Below, one piece after another: positions 1-10,378 of a stretch of DNA of 64,000 nucleotides. Source of the DNA: Brasenia schreberi (Eukaryota; Streptophyta; Magnoliopsida; Nymphaeales; Cabombaceae); NCBI GenBank assembly GCA_036023115.1, contig JAYKKT010000061.1, positions 17,893,501-17,957,500 on the forward strand, given 5' to 3'. Every line of letters begins with the position of its first letter. Position 1 is the first letter of the stretch. The notes under the pieces are model-generated. The model did not search any database. It was not told the DNA's origin and was given only the letters and a program-made list of their open reading frames with translations. The position numbers and the translations under genes were made by a program.

Positions 1-650
1 GAGCGAAGGCTCAATGTGTGTGCGTGTGGAAAATGGAAAGACAACACACACAACTTAATTAAAAACCCCCTTGACTTAAAATATATAAATATAACTATAT
101 ATTAAGGGCTTGTTAGGCCCGTGTGTGTGCAAAAAGTGTACGACTAAGAGCGGAAAGGCTCAAGTGCGCATGTGTGTGGGTGTGTCAAACCACGTTATTA
201 CAATCGGGGGGAGACGAAACTCCTTTACTACAACCCCGTATCAAAATTTAATTGAATATAAAGCAAGTTAATGTAATAGACCAAGTTTAGACACTTACAA
301 ATAGCTGGTCCATGTTCAACTTGCTTGCACGTGGGCTCACGATTCACCTTGGGCAGCCAAGAGGGGGTTATCCTAGGTGGCTTTGAGGGAGGTTCTATGG
401 GGCACGATTAGGGTCTTAGGGGAACTAAGGTTCGGCCAAGATGGGGGTTGTGTAGGGTCTGTCCTAGGGTCTGTCCTAGGGTACAAGTCACGGCCAGGGT
501 ACAGGTTAGGTCGGCAGGAAGGTGGTCAAGTCGGCCGGAAGGCGTCGGGCGCAGCAATCGGGCGCCTGGCGCTGGGCGCTGAGCGTTGGCGGGCGTCTGG
601 CGCTGGGCGCTGGGCGCTGGCGGGCGTCTGGCGCTGGGCACTGGGGCGCG

Positions 651-722
651 GGATGGCGTCAGGGCGCGGAATGGCGTCAGGGCGCGGGATGGCGTCAGGG
701 CGCGGGATAGCGTCAGGGCGCG
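651..722. repeat. 18-bp GC-rich minisatellite, four copies
   Basis: Four near-identical 18-bp units of the form GGATGGCGTCAGGGCGCG run head to tail. They are preceded (about 553-650) by shorter repeats of GGCGCTGGGC type. They occupy the place of the leader region in the diverged left LTR and are absent from the other LTRs. Confidence 0.85.
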
Positions 723-744
723 CACGGCAGGCGCGGTCCGGTTA

Positions 745-915
745 GGTTTAGGTTGGTTCAAGTCTAGGGTTAGGTTTGGTCGAACCTAGGTTGGGTTAGG
801 GCTAGGTTTAGTTAGGGTTAGGTTCAGTTGGGGTTAGGTAGGTTCGAACCTAGGCTAGGTTGGGGTTAGGTTTAGAGGGGTGTAGAGAGAATGGCTAGGT
901 TAGGTTAGGCTTACC
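745..915. repeat. Degenerate GGTTAGG-rich tract in left LTR
   Basis: This is a run of GGTTAGG, GGGTTAGG and GGTTTAG words. It is the minus-strand counterpart of the CCTAA tracts in the other LTRs. It resembles plant telomere repeat but is irregular. Confidence 0.7.
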
Positions 916-1775
916 TCTTGGAGCCGGTCCTTCTTGGCTTGAGCCCACGTCTCCATGGTTGCAGCCTCTTGGTCCAGTCCACCTTTGTTGCAGCCCCTAG
1001 GTCTAGACCCACTTAGCCCACATGGCTTGAACCCACCTCACCCAATGAGCCCACATGGCTAGGTCTATCACTCCCTCTCTCTCCACCCAAATATTTGCAT
1101 GAACCCTTTATATGGACCCCCTCACCTCTATTTATAGAGATTTGAGGTGGGTCTTGGATTTGGGTTTGGGTTTGGGGTTTGGATCCATACCCAAATCCAA
1201 ACACTATTTGGATTTGGATATTGGATCTCGGATATTTTGAGATCTGTATCCGATCCAAACCCAATATTTTTATGGATATGGATCTGGATATTTTGATCCA
1301 GATCCAATCCAATCCAAACACTATTTGGATCCAATCCAAATCCAAACACTATTTGGATTGGCCCAAATCCAAACACTATTCATTACATGGATTTGGATCT
1401 GGATATATATGGTCCAGATCCAAATCAAAATTTCTTCGGACAGTCCTTCTTGGCTTCTCGAGGCGAACGATCTGTGCGGGCACTGGCTTCATCAGCGCTC
1501 CGTCTGGTGCTGGGTTTTCCCCAACTTTGTCGTCCGGACTCCGTCTCGCCGTTCTGGACTCCGTTGAGCTTTTCATCAAATGGGCTCTGCTTTCTTTTGT
1601 TTTTTTATCAGGGAGTGGCTTCTGAAGCTCTGGGCTTGAATCCTCTTCGGACCTAGGGTCTTCTTTTGCCTTCTGTACCTGTTTTCACATTTCAAAACAG
1701 GTCGTCGTTTTGGCTCAAACGAGCTTTTTGGTGTTTTGAGAGTTTTTGAAAAATAGAAGATTTGGGGTGTTTACA

Positions 1776-2330
1776 AACACGTATGGCATAACTCACCACT
1801 TCTCCTCGCCCTACTACCGTCAAGGCAACGGCCAAGCCGAAGCCACAAACAAGACTCTCATTAGTATTATTGAGAAAACCTTAGAGAAGGATAGGACGTG
1901 GCACGAGAAGCTGGATGAAGCCTTATGGGCTTATAGGACTTCCATCCGGACTCCCACGAATGCCACACCACTCGAATTGGTCTATGGCACACACGCCATT
2001 CTTCCCATTCATACTCAACTGCATTCATTCCATACATCCATAGCACTCGACCTCCCCCTAGAGACGCTTCAGCATGCTAGGATGGCCGAACTAGACTTGC
2101 TAGATGAGAGGCGACTCCTTGCCATGGATCATGCTCGTGCATACCAGCAAAGGATAGCCCGACATTATAGCAAACACATGAGACCTTACCACTTTGAAGT
2201 GGGAGATCTGGTCTTAAAAACCATCCATCATCGTGGCCCACACCCCTTAGGCAAGTGGCGCCCCAACTGGGTGGGACCCTATGTTGTACGAGCAACCACT
2301 ACGAACAACTCGTATTGGTTGATCGATGTA
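1776..2330 (+). pseudogene. Integrase C-terminal fragment of element E
   Basis: This piece encodes the second half of a retroviral-type integrase: the catalytic glutamate in the NGQAEATNKT motif, then the C-terminal domain with KWRPNW.GPYVVRA, the GPY/F motif. The upstream half, with the zinc finger and both catalytic aspartates, was cut off by the LTR ending at 1775. At 2330 the reading frame jumps into 3' UTR sequence: compared with the other copies, roughly 150 bases are deleted, taking the last 20 or so codons. It cannot work alone. Confidence 0.9.
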
Positions 2331-3423
2331 AAGTCGTGTGACCCTGAGTGAGAGAATTCGCACTTGTGAAAGAGTGGAGTCTTCAAAATCGTGGTTACAT
2401 TTCAAAATCCTTCTTCTTACAAAGAAAGGCCTAGTTCAATATAGCAAGATACTGCAAGTAGTATGTGCTATTTCTAAATAGGCTGATCTGGAATGGATCG
2501 AGTGTAGGCTTGGGATAAGTCCTCCCCTCTTCTCTTCTATTTCCAAAAGGAAAACAAAGGCCCAAACAAAAGGGAATTTCCCATTCAAAGTATCTTTCCA
2601 AAAGAAAGAAACCAGACTTCAAAAAGAAAAATCGATTCGCTTGTGAAAAAGAGGGATTAAAGAAAAAATACTCCCAAAGGGAGACCCTCGATGAAAAAAA
2701 GGAAAAAGAGGCCAAAAAGCTCAAAAAGAGCAGTTTTCCGCCTTCTGTGCCTCAAACCACGGGACGCTTCAAAAGGGACCGTGGTATCTCTTTCCCATCC
2801 CTGGCTTATCCCAAGCTAAAGCATGGTTCATTTCAAGGAATCCTAAAGTAAAAATAGGATTTACTTACTTGAATTTCATCTTGTTTGAGAATTCGACGTT
2901 TCGAGTAAGGCATAGGAATTTGAAATACAACTTGTTTTCTTATAAAACCTCCGTGGGATAAGCGAGTGTTAAGACTCAAACAAGGGCAAGCACGAAGAGC
3001 TCGAGATCCTTAGGATTGAGACTCAAGACAGTTGTCCCTTTTGTAAATAACTTTTGTAAATAAGTTTTGAAAACCGAACATCGAACAACATAGGATTTTG
3101 CTCACTTGGAGCAACAGGCCTTGTAAATCTCTAGAGTTCGACCATATCTGGTCTCTGGGAGGTCGCCACTCTTGGCACCACACCCATGTCATCTGCATTC
3201 CACGTATGGCACTTGCATATACATGATCCTATTTTAGGACTAGATTCCATAGTATACCCTTTGGCGTGATATCTCCTCCTACCAGAGTTTGTAAATTGAG
3301 ATTTTGCTAAAAATTGGGACGATCCCATATTCTTCGTGGCTAGATCTAGGGAGACACTGAAAGGGGTGTTTGTCATCTTTTCCCTTATCCAAATCGATTT
3401 GGACAAGGCCAAAGAGGGGCATC
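2331..3423 (+). other. 3' untranslated region of element E
   Basis: This noncoding stretch between integrase and the 3' LTR is shared with elements A, B, G and H. It is A-rich early on, with the AAAAAGAGG-type block near 2690-2720. It ends in an inverted repeat and a polypurine tract. No plus-strand gene is visible. Minus-strand open frames are short and frameshifted relative to the copy in element G. Confidence 0.8.
3383..3423 (+). promoter_or_regulatory. Inverted repeat plus polypurine tract of element E
   Basis: CCTTATCC and GGACAAGG arms flank AAATCGATTT (3383-3408), forming a 26-bp near-palindrome. The polypurine tract AAAGAGGGG (3411-3419) follows and lies four bases before the 3' LTR. 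A polypurine tract at this place primes plus-strand cDNA in LTR retroelements. Confidence 0.75.
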
Positions 3424-4179
3424 TGTAAACACCCCGAAATCCCACGAATTTCTCAAACCCATCTGGTTTTGTAAAAGCAGCCCCAAAGGGCTATTTTGAG
3501 TCTGGAAACCCAGGAACCTTCCAGACAACCCTGTATATATGTTTTAAACTTTATATTTCAAAAATACATAATATAGCTTTTGAAAACCCTTTTAAAACAT
3601 GTTTTGGAAACCCCGAAGCAGCTTGGCCTAATCCAGACAGGACCAGGAGAGGTAAGGAGAGCCTGGAACCGTAGCACCTATCGAGCCCGGCACAGCAACT
3701 CTTGTATCAAATCCACACCCGTAGGATCTCGAACGTCCAAGACCCTGTTATCATCGAAACATTGTTTGAAGTCATCTCCGAAAGGCGAAAACAGAGGCGG
3801 ACGATCATGTTGGCGAAGACCCAACGCAGACGGAGCACTGATGTTGTCAGGCCCCGCACAAGCCGTTCGTGTCGAACACAGCTCGAAGGAGTCAGAGTTC
3901 AGTTTGGATCGGATTTGGACCATATATATCCAGATCCCAATCCAAACCCGTGTGGACTTGGATTTGGATTCAAAAATCCAATCCAATATCCATATCCATG
4001 GCCCACATCACCTTCTCATAAATGGAGGTGGGGCCCACTTGAATTTCACGTGGGATTATGGGCATGAGAGAGAGTGGGGGTGGATAAGATCAAAGAGTGT
4101 TGTAATTAAGCTTGACTTGTGCGTCAAGTTTGGGGTTAATCATGTGGGTTAGCCTAATTAAGTGGGTTTAAGCTTGTAA

Positions 4180-4560
4180 TTAGCCAAAACCTAACCTAGG
4201 TATGCACCAACATGATGTGGTTAAGGTCTATGGGCCATGCAAAGGGAGCTCCTTCACCTAAACCTAACCAAAAATACCTAATCCTAGCCTTCCACCCTAA
4301 TCCGCCCCTAATCTGAGCCTAATCACCTAACCCACTTCCCTAATCCCGACCTAATCCCAACCTAATCACCTAACCCACTTCCCTAATCCTTCCCTAAACC
4401 TAGGTTAATTTCCCTAAACCTAGCCTAATCCTAGCCTAATCACCTAACCTAGCTCACTAAACCTCACTCTAGAACCAATCCACCTAGCTAAACCCTAAAC
4501 CCCTAAACCACCCCTAGCCCACAACCTACCCAAACCACTTGTATTTAAAATATCTGGCCC
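4180..4560 (+). repeat. CCTAA-rich, telomere-like tract with a telo-box
   Basis: This is a long irregular run of CCTAA, CCCTAA and CCTAATC words. It includes a perfect telo-box AAACCCTAA at 4490-4498, about 155 bases before the TATA box. The same tract, with varying words, lies in every LTR of the window. Confidence 0.75.
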
Positions 4561-4652
4561 TACCCTTTCCAGCCCACCTTATCATCATACCACCCTACCT
4601 AAACCACCTAACCACTACCCCAAACCCAGCCCTAACTGACCTAGCCCAGCCC

Positions 4653-4683
4653 TATATAAACCCCCCCCCTTGGGGGCGGGTTT
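4653..4683 (+). promoter_or_regulatory. LTR promoter: TATA box and GC hairpin (element E)
   Basis: TATATAAA (4653-4660) is followed at once by an inverted repeat in which a C-run and TT precede GGGGGCGGGTTT. All complete LTRs here share this layout. The hairpin covers the place where transcription should start. Confidence 0.7.
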
Positions 4684-4885
4684 CATCACCGACAGCCCAC
4701 CCATTCCCAGCCGGGTCCTCCATTTCCCCAGCTCAGCCGAATCTCCACCTGCACCACCTGCTCCACATCCCGCCTCCACCTGCTCCATATCCCGCCACCA
4801 CCTGCACCACTTCCTTCCAGCCGAGCGCCACCACCACCACCACCTTCATCCGATTGACTCCTTACTACCCGCCACCCTCTCTTCA

Positions 4886-4895
4886 CCCGGTAAGT
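4886..4895 (+). promoter_or_regulatory. Candidate 5' splice donor in LTR leader (element E)
   Basis: CCGGTAAGTC carries GTAAGT at 4890-4895, about 230 bases after the TATA box. The same site lies at 11865 and 26448 (A), 36631 and 48463 (B) and, on the minus strand, 22373-22368 (S2), 31743-31738 and 59161-59156 (G). A second donor-like GTAAGTG lies at 5546. Function is inferred. Confidence 0.45.
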
Positions 4896-5782
4896 CCCCT
4901 ACATCCTACCTTACCACTTCTTCACTCCCTCTCCACTCTCAGCCACCTAATCTACTCCCATAGCACCCTAACACTAGCCCTTCCACTTGCTGCCACCAGC
5001 CCCACTCAGCCGAACCCATAGCACCCTAACTACCCGCCACCACCTAGACCTTTTGGCTCCACTCGGCCACCCTATCCGACTCCCTAAAACCTGCCCATAT
5101 CATCCCAATACACCTACTACAACCACTACCACCTGGCCCCATATCCTAGCTAGCTCCCCTACCTTACATCACTCCTAGCCACTCCAACTACCCGCCACCA
5201 CTAAGTCCTCCTAGTCGGCCACTCCAACCGACTATCATTTCACTCGGCCACCCTAGCAACCCGACAACCCTAGGTGATTCGTTAGACCTTCCCTTAGGTT
5301 CACCCTTTGCACAACCTACCTTAAAACCAAACCCTATCCTTAGTGGCCCTACTTAGGCCCTTTAGCCCAACACGCCAAAAAGAACCCATCTCTAGTAGCC
5401 GGCCACCTTCAAGGCGCCTCTTCCGTGCACCAAGAACATCTGGCCAGCACCTCCCCTTGCCGTTCAACCTCGCGGAGCTCCCTTTTGCAGCCCAAGGCGA
5501 AGGCCAAGCCCACGCTCAAGCAAGGCATCTTCGGACCAGCTATTAGTAAGTGCCTAACTCGGTCTTTAGTTGTATACTTGCTTGAGATTCAATTCGATAC
5601 GGGGTTGTAATAATGGAGCATAGTCTCCCCCCGCTTGTAATAACATGGTTTGGCACACCCACACACGTGCACTCTCTTAGTTGTGCACAATTTTGAACAC
5701 ACACGGGCCTAATCAGCCCCTAATACATAAATATATACATATACTTTAATTTTGTAGGGTTTTGCTTAAGTTGAGTGTGTTG

Positions 5783-6175
5783 TCTTTCAATTCAAGCACT
5801 CACACACATTGAGCCTTCGCTCTTATTTGAAAGACCCAAGTAAGGGCCGACCTATACTATTTGGGTTTTCATTTCATGTCGTGTGTGTAAGTCTTTCAAT
5901 TCAAGCACTCACACACATTGAGCCTTCGCTCTTATTTGAAAGACCCAAGTAAGGGCCGACCTATACTATTTGGGTTTTCATTTCATGTCGTGTGTGTAAG
6001 TCTTTCAATTCAAGCACTCACACACATTGAGCCTTCGCTCTTATTTGAAAGACCCAAGTAAGGGCCGACCTATACTATTTGGGTTTTCATTTCATGTCGT
6101 GTGTGTAAGTCTTTCAATTCAAGCACTCACACACATTGAGCCTTCGCTCTTATTTGAAAGACCCAAGTAAGGGCC
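5783..6175 (+). repeat. 109-bp tandem repeats in LTR
   Basis: Near-identical units begin TCTTTCAATTCAAGCAC at 5783, 5892, 6001 and 6110, a spacing of exactly 109 bases. The array is interrupted by S1 and continues with more diverged units at 9350-9665. All LTRs have related arrays with units of about 95-110 bases. Confidence 0.95.
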
Positions 6176-9100
6176 TGTAGACGCACGAAAATCCCCGCCT
6201 CTTTGCCTTTTTCAGGGCTCGGAGCGGATCCTCTCGTGTCTCTAAGGCCTATGTATGCAAACAGGGCGTGCCAGCTAGCTTACCTAAGCTAGCGAAGATA
6301 TTTTTAACACTGACTTCTAAACGTGGCGACTGTGAGCAAGTAAGCTCTTGTCGTCGCAGACCTTCTTACACCGATGCGCAAGGGTCAGTCTGTATGCTTT
6401 GCAAAAATCGAGTTTTTGGAGAGAAAAGTCTACGAAGCGGTTCGAGGTGTCTATTTCGGGTCTTTAAAATGCGGTTGCATGTTTTAGATCACGTGGATTT
6501 GCACGTGCCTAAGTCTTTTCTTTTATCCCTTTTCAGGCCACCTAGTTTGTGTGTTATGAACACTCCACTACATGGGCGAATTCGAGCGGGGCTTGCTTCG
6601 ATGCAATATGCATCCTACCTCATGGTATGGCGTAGATGCAATGCAAACTCACGCTACTCCAAAGGGAAAACCCGAAATGTAAAGACAATACTGAAGGGAA
6701 ATAACCGAAGGGAAATAACCGAAGGGAAATATGTATATAGAATATGTATATGAGCCCTTACTCGGGTCTTGCAAATAAGAGCGAAGGCTCAATGTGGGTG
6801 CGTGCTTGAATTGAAAGACTTACACACACGACATGAAATTAAACCCAAATATAAATTGCAGTATGGCCTTGACTAAGGTCTTGGGAGTAAGAGCGAAGGC
6901 TCAATGTGTGTGAGAGTGCTTGAATTGAAAGACTTACACACACGACATGAAATGAAACCCAAATATAACTGCAATAAGGCCTTTACTAAGGTCTTGGGAA
7001 TAAGAGCGAAGGCTCAATGTGTGTGAGAGTGCTTGAATTGAAAGACTTACACACACGACATGAAATGAAACCCAAATAGTATAGGTCGGCCCTTACTTGG
7101 GTCTTTCAAATAAGAGCGAAAGCTCAATGTGTGTGAAAGTGCTTGAATTGAAAGACAATGCACCCAACTTAAGCAAAACCCTTCGAAAATGAAAGTATAT
7201 ATATACACTTATGTATTAGGGGCTGATTAGGCCCGTGTGTGTTCAAAATCGTGCACAACTAAGAGAGTGCACGTGTGTGGGTGTGCCAAGTCACGTTATT
7301 ACAAGCGGGGGGAGACTATGCTCCGTTATTACAACCCCGTATCAAATTGAATCTCAAGCAAGTATACAACTAAAGACCGAGTTTAGGCACTTACGAGTAG
7401 CTGGTCCGTAGAGGCCTTGCTTGAGCGTGGGCTTGGCCTTCGCCTTGGGCTACAAACGGGAGCTCCACGAGGGTGGATGACAAAGGGTGCTGGCCGGCTG
7501 CAAGTGGGGCGCGGGATAGGCGCCTCGAAGGTGGCCGGCTGCAAATGGGTGTCGCCTTGATGTGGGCGATTAAAGGGTTGGGCCAAGTAAGTGTGTAGGG
7601 TCACGAATGGAGAGTATAAAGTGTTAGGGAATATGAACCTAAGGGAGTTTAAGGGAAGGTCGAATGGGAGTCGAAGGGGAAAAGAGATGGCTGGCCGGGT
7701 GTAGTTAGGGTAGTTTGGTAGTGGCCGATGGTTTAGGTTGTGCTAGGTTCGGCTAAGGGAGAATGGTGGCAGCAAAGGGCTGATGTGAAGGTGAGATGAT
7801 GGTATGGTGGGTGGCTAGGAATGGAGAGGGAGTAGAGAAGGATTTAGGTAGAGTTGGGGGGTGCTTACCGAATGGGGAGAAGGTGGTACCCGGCTGGGAG
7901 AAAGGCGGGCTAGCTGTGAAGCTCGGCTGGGAGGTGGTGGAGTTGGCGGTGCGAGCTGTGGTGGGATGGAGGGATGGTGGTGGTGCAGGCGGCGCAGGTG
8001 GAGCAGCTGGGCAGGTTCGGCTGAGCTGGGAAGTGGGGGAAGAGAGGGCCCGGCTGGGATTGGTGAAGGGTTCCAGCTTGAAAACCCGCCCCCAGGGGGG
8101 GGGGGGTTAAATAGGGATGGGTAGGTCGGTTAGGGCTGGGTTTGGGGTAGTGGTTAGGTGGTTTAGGTAGGGTGGTATGTAGATAAGGTGGGCTGGAAAG
8201 GGTTGGGCCAGAGATTTTGAAAACTAGTGGTTTGGGTAGATTGTGGGCTAGGGGTGGTTTAGGGGTTTAGGGCCAGGTTAGGTGGTTGGGTTTTAGGGTG
8301 AGGTTTAGTGAGCTAGGTTAGGTGATTAGGCTAGGTTTAGGCTAGGTTTAGGGAGATTAACCTAGGTTTAGGGAAGGATTAGGGAAGTGGGTTAGGTGAT
8401 TAGGTTGGGATTAGGCCGGGATTAGGGAAGTGGGTTAGGTGATTAGGCTCAGATTAGGGGTGGATTAGGGTGGTAGGCTAGGATTAGGCGTTTTGGGTTA
8501 GGTTTAGGTGAAGGAGCTCCCTTAGCATGGCCCATAGACCTTAACCACCTCATGTTGGTGCAGCCCTAGGTTGGGTTTTGGCTAATTACAAGCTTAAACC
8601 CACTCAATTAGGCTAACCCACATGATTAACCCCAAACTTGACACACAAGTCAAGCTTAATTACAACACTCTTGATATTTTCCATCCCCACTCTCTCTCAT
8701 GCCCATGATCCCACGTGAATTTCAAGTGGGCCCCACCTCCATTTATGAGAAGGTGATATGGGCCATGGATATGGATATTGGATTGGATCTCTGGATCCAA
8801 ATCTAAATCCAAGTCCACACATGGGTTTGGATTGGGATCTGGATATATATCATCCAGATCCAATCCAAACTGAACTCTGACTCCTTCGAGCTGGGTTCGA
8901 AACGGACGATTTGTGCGGGGCCTGACAGCATCAGTACTCCGTTTGCATTGGGTCTTCGCCAACATGGTCGTCTGCCTCCGTTTCTGCCTTTCGGAGATGA
9001 CTTCAAATGACATTTTGATAAGAACAGGGTCTTGGACGTTTGAGATCCTGGGGGTGTGAATTAGATGCAAGAGTTGTTGTGCCGGGCTCGACATGTGCTC

Positions 9101-9349
9101 CGGTTCCGGGCTCTCTTTGACTTCGCTGGTCCTGTCTTGATTAGGCCAAGCGGGCTTTGGGGTTTCAAAAACGTGTTTTAAAAGGTTTTCAAAAGCTATA
9201 TTATATATTTTTGAAATACAGAGTTTAAAACATATGTACAGGGTTGTCTGGAAGGCTCTTGGGTTTCCAGACTCAAAAATGGCCCTTTGGGGCTGCTTTT
9301 ACAAAACCAGGTTTGTTTAAGAAATTCATGGGATTTCGGGGTGTTTACA
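6176..9349 (-). mobile_element. Solo LTR S1, TSD GGGCC
   Basis: A complete minus-strand LTR starts TGTAGACGC at 6176 and ends GTGTTTACA at 9349. It is flanked by perfect duplications GGGCC (6171-6175 and 9350-9354). Removing it and one GGGCC restores the 109-bp repeat of E's LTR. No internal region is present, so it arose by recombination between two LTRs of a former full element. Downstream in plus coordinates it carries the AAATAACCGAAGGG minisatellite (about 6690-6730), the tandem repeats (6777-7170), the GC leader, and the GGTTAGG tract (8120-8500). Confidence 0.95.
8086..8113 (-). promoter_or_regulatory. LTR promoter of solo LTR S1
   Basis: The minus strand reads TATTTAA (8113-8107), then a long C-run and the matching GGGGGCGGG. 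The C-run is the longest in the window, which suggests length slippage. Confidence 0.6.
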
Positions 9350-10301
9350 GGGCCGACCTATACTATTTGGGTTTTCATTTCATGTCGTGTGTGTAAGTCT
9401 TTCAATCCAAGCACTCACACACATTGAGCCTTCGCTCTTATTTAAAAGACCCAAGTAAGGGCCGTGTTATACTATTTGGGTTTAATTTCATGTTGTGTGC
9501 GTAGTACTTCAATTCAAGCACTCACACACATTGAGCTTTCGCTCTTATTCCCAAGACCTTAATCAAGGCCATACTGCAAGTTATATTTGGGTTTAATTTC
9601 ATGTCGTGTGTGTAAGTCTTTCAATTCAAGCACGCACCCACATTGAGGCTTCGCTCTTATTTGCAAGACCCGAGTAAGGGCCCATATACATACTCTATAT
9701 ACGTATTTCCCTTCGGTTATTTCCCTTCAGTTATTTCCCTTCGGTTTTTTCCCTTCAGTTATTTCCCTTCGGTTATTTCCCTTCAGCATTGTCTTTACAT
9801 TCGGGTTTTCCCTTTGGAGTAGCGTGAGTTTGCATTGCATCTACGCCATACCACGAGGTAGGACGCATATTGCATCAAAGCAAGCCCCGCTCGAATTCGC
9901 CCATGTAGTGGAGTGTTCATAACACACAAACTAGGTGGCCCATAAAGGGATAAAAGGAAAGACTTAGGCACATGCAAATCCACGTGATCTAAAATCTGCA
10001 ATCGTATCTAAAAAAACCCGAATTAGACACCTTGAACTGTTGCGTAGGCTTTCTATCCCAAAAACTCGATTTTTGCAAAGCGTACAGACTGACCCTTGCA
10101 CATCGGTGCAAGAAGGTCTGCGACGACAAGAGCTCACTTGCTCACAGTCGCCACGATTAGAAGTCAGTTTAAATATATCTTCGCTAGCTTAGGTAAGCTA
10201 GCTGGCACACCCTGTTTACATAAATAGGCCTTAGACGCACGAGAGGATCCACTCCAAGCCCAGAAAAGGTGGGGAGGCGTGGGGATTTTTGCGCGTCTAC
10301 A
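9350..10301 (+). repeat. 3' LTR of element E, right part
   Basis: This resumes the LTR after S1 with further tandem repeats. It then has the 14-bp minisatellite CCCTTCGGTTATTT (about 9709-9785), the conserved U5 block, and the near-palindrome GCTAGCTTAGGTAAGCTAGC (10183-10202). It ends GCGCGTCTACA at 10301. Confidence 0.9.
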
Positions 10302-10378
10302 ACTACGTGGCTGAGTTCTCCCTGGAGGACGCATATCCCACATTTGATGAAATGCCTGATGAAGGCATATTGCAAAAC
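10302..10378 (+). pseudogene. 77-bp pol fragment of host element H
   Basis: This short piece encodes YVAEFSLEDAYPTFDEMPDE, then GILQN. It matches the end of the first RNase H and the linker to the second RNase H in element B (about 43935-44005). It is bounded by the right end of E and the left end of A. The last five bases, AAAAC, are the TSD of A. Confidence 0.9.

Larger units (their letters stand above)
1..1775 (-). mobile_element. Diverged minus-strand LTR, cut by window edge
   Basis: This is the 5' (U3) part of a minus-strand LTR that ends with the family terminus GTGTTTACA at 1775. It entered the integrase gene of element E, whose reading resumes at 1776. The expected 5-bp TSD is AACAC (1776-1780), but the left copy lies outside the window. 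The block order matches the other LTRs: repeat end, GC-rich leader, GGTTAGG tract, then the GGATTTGGAT-rich part with a conserved palindrome near 1400-1426. The sequence is clearly more diverged than any other LTR here, and I find no TATA box at the usual place. It may be a solo LTR or one end of a full element. Confidence 0.8.
3424..6175 (+). repeat. 3' LTR of element E, left part
   Basis: It starts TGTAAACACC directly after the polypurine tract. In order it holds a U3 with the GGATC-type palindrome near 3905-3933, the conserved CACATCACCTTCTCATAAAT block, a CCTAA-rich tract, a TATA box, a GC leader with two GTAAGT donors (4890, 5546), and the first 109-bp tandem repeats. It stops at GGGCC, the target site of solo LTR S1, and resumes at 9350. 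Confidence 0.9.
1776..10301 (+). mobile_element. Element E, right end of a Ty3/gypsy (Tat-type) element
   Basis: Only the 3' end of this plus-strand element is in the window: the end of integrase, the 3' UTR, and the 3' LTR interrupted by solo LTR S1. The LTR ends GTCTACA at 10301 and is followed at once by pol sequence of host element H, so E was inserted into H. The predicted TSD is ACTAC (10302-10306), with its partner left of the window. The E LTR without S1 is about 3.7 kb and resembles the LTRs of element G, including the TATATAAA form of the TATA box. Confidence 0.85.

Noticed and set aside
377..789. Overlapping open frames on both strands in the GC-rich left LTR
   Set aside because: They translate an 18-bp minisatellite and GC repeats into low-complexity peptides. 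All frames are open because of repeat composition.
1013..1656. Open frames rich in Asp, Pro, Asn, Trp and Ile in U3
   Set aside because: They come from GGATTTGGAT-type simple sequence. The same peptides recur in every LTR on either strand.
4180..4560. Interstitial telomere
   Set aside because: The words are irregular and lie at the same place in every LTR, so they are part of the element and not a chromosome end or fusion.
4539..5178. Proline-rich frames downstream of the LTR TATA box
   Set aside because: They lie in the C-rich leader, lack conservation of frame between LTRs and match no domain.
5783..6175. CRISPR-like regular repeats
   Set aside because: The repeats are contiguous 109-bp tandem units with no unique spacers, in a eukaryotic LTR.
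3424..10301. Two different LTRs, one starting at 3424 and one ending at 10301
   Set aside because: The GGGCC duplication and the continuous 109-bp repeat across S1 show one LTR interrupted by another.
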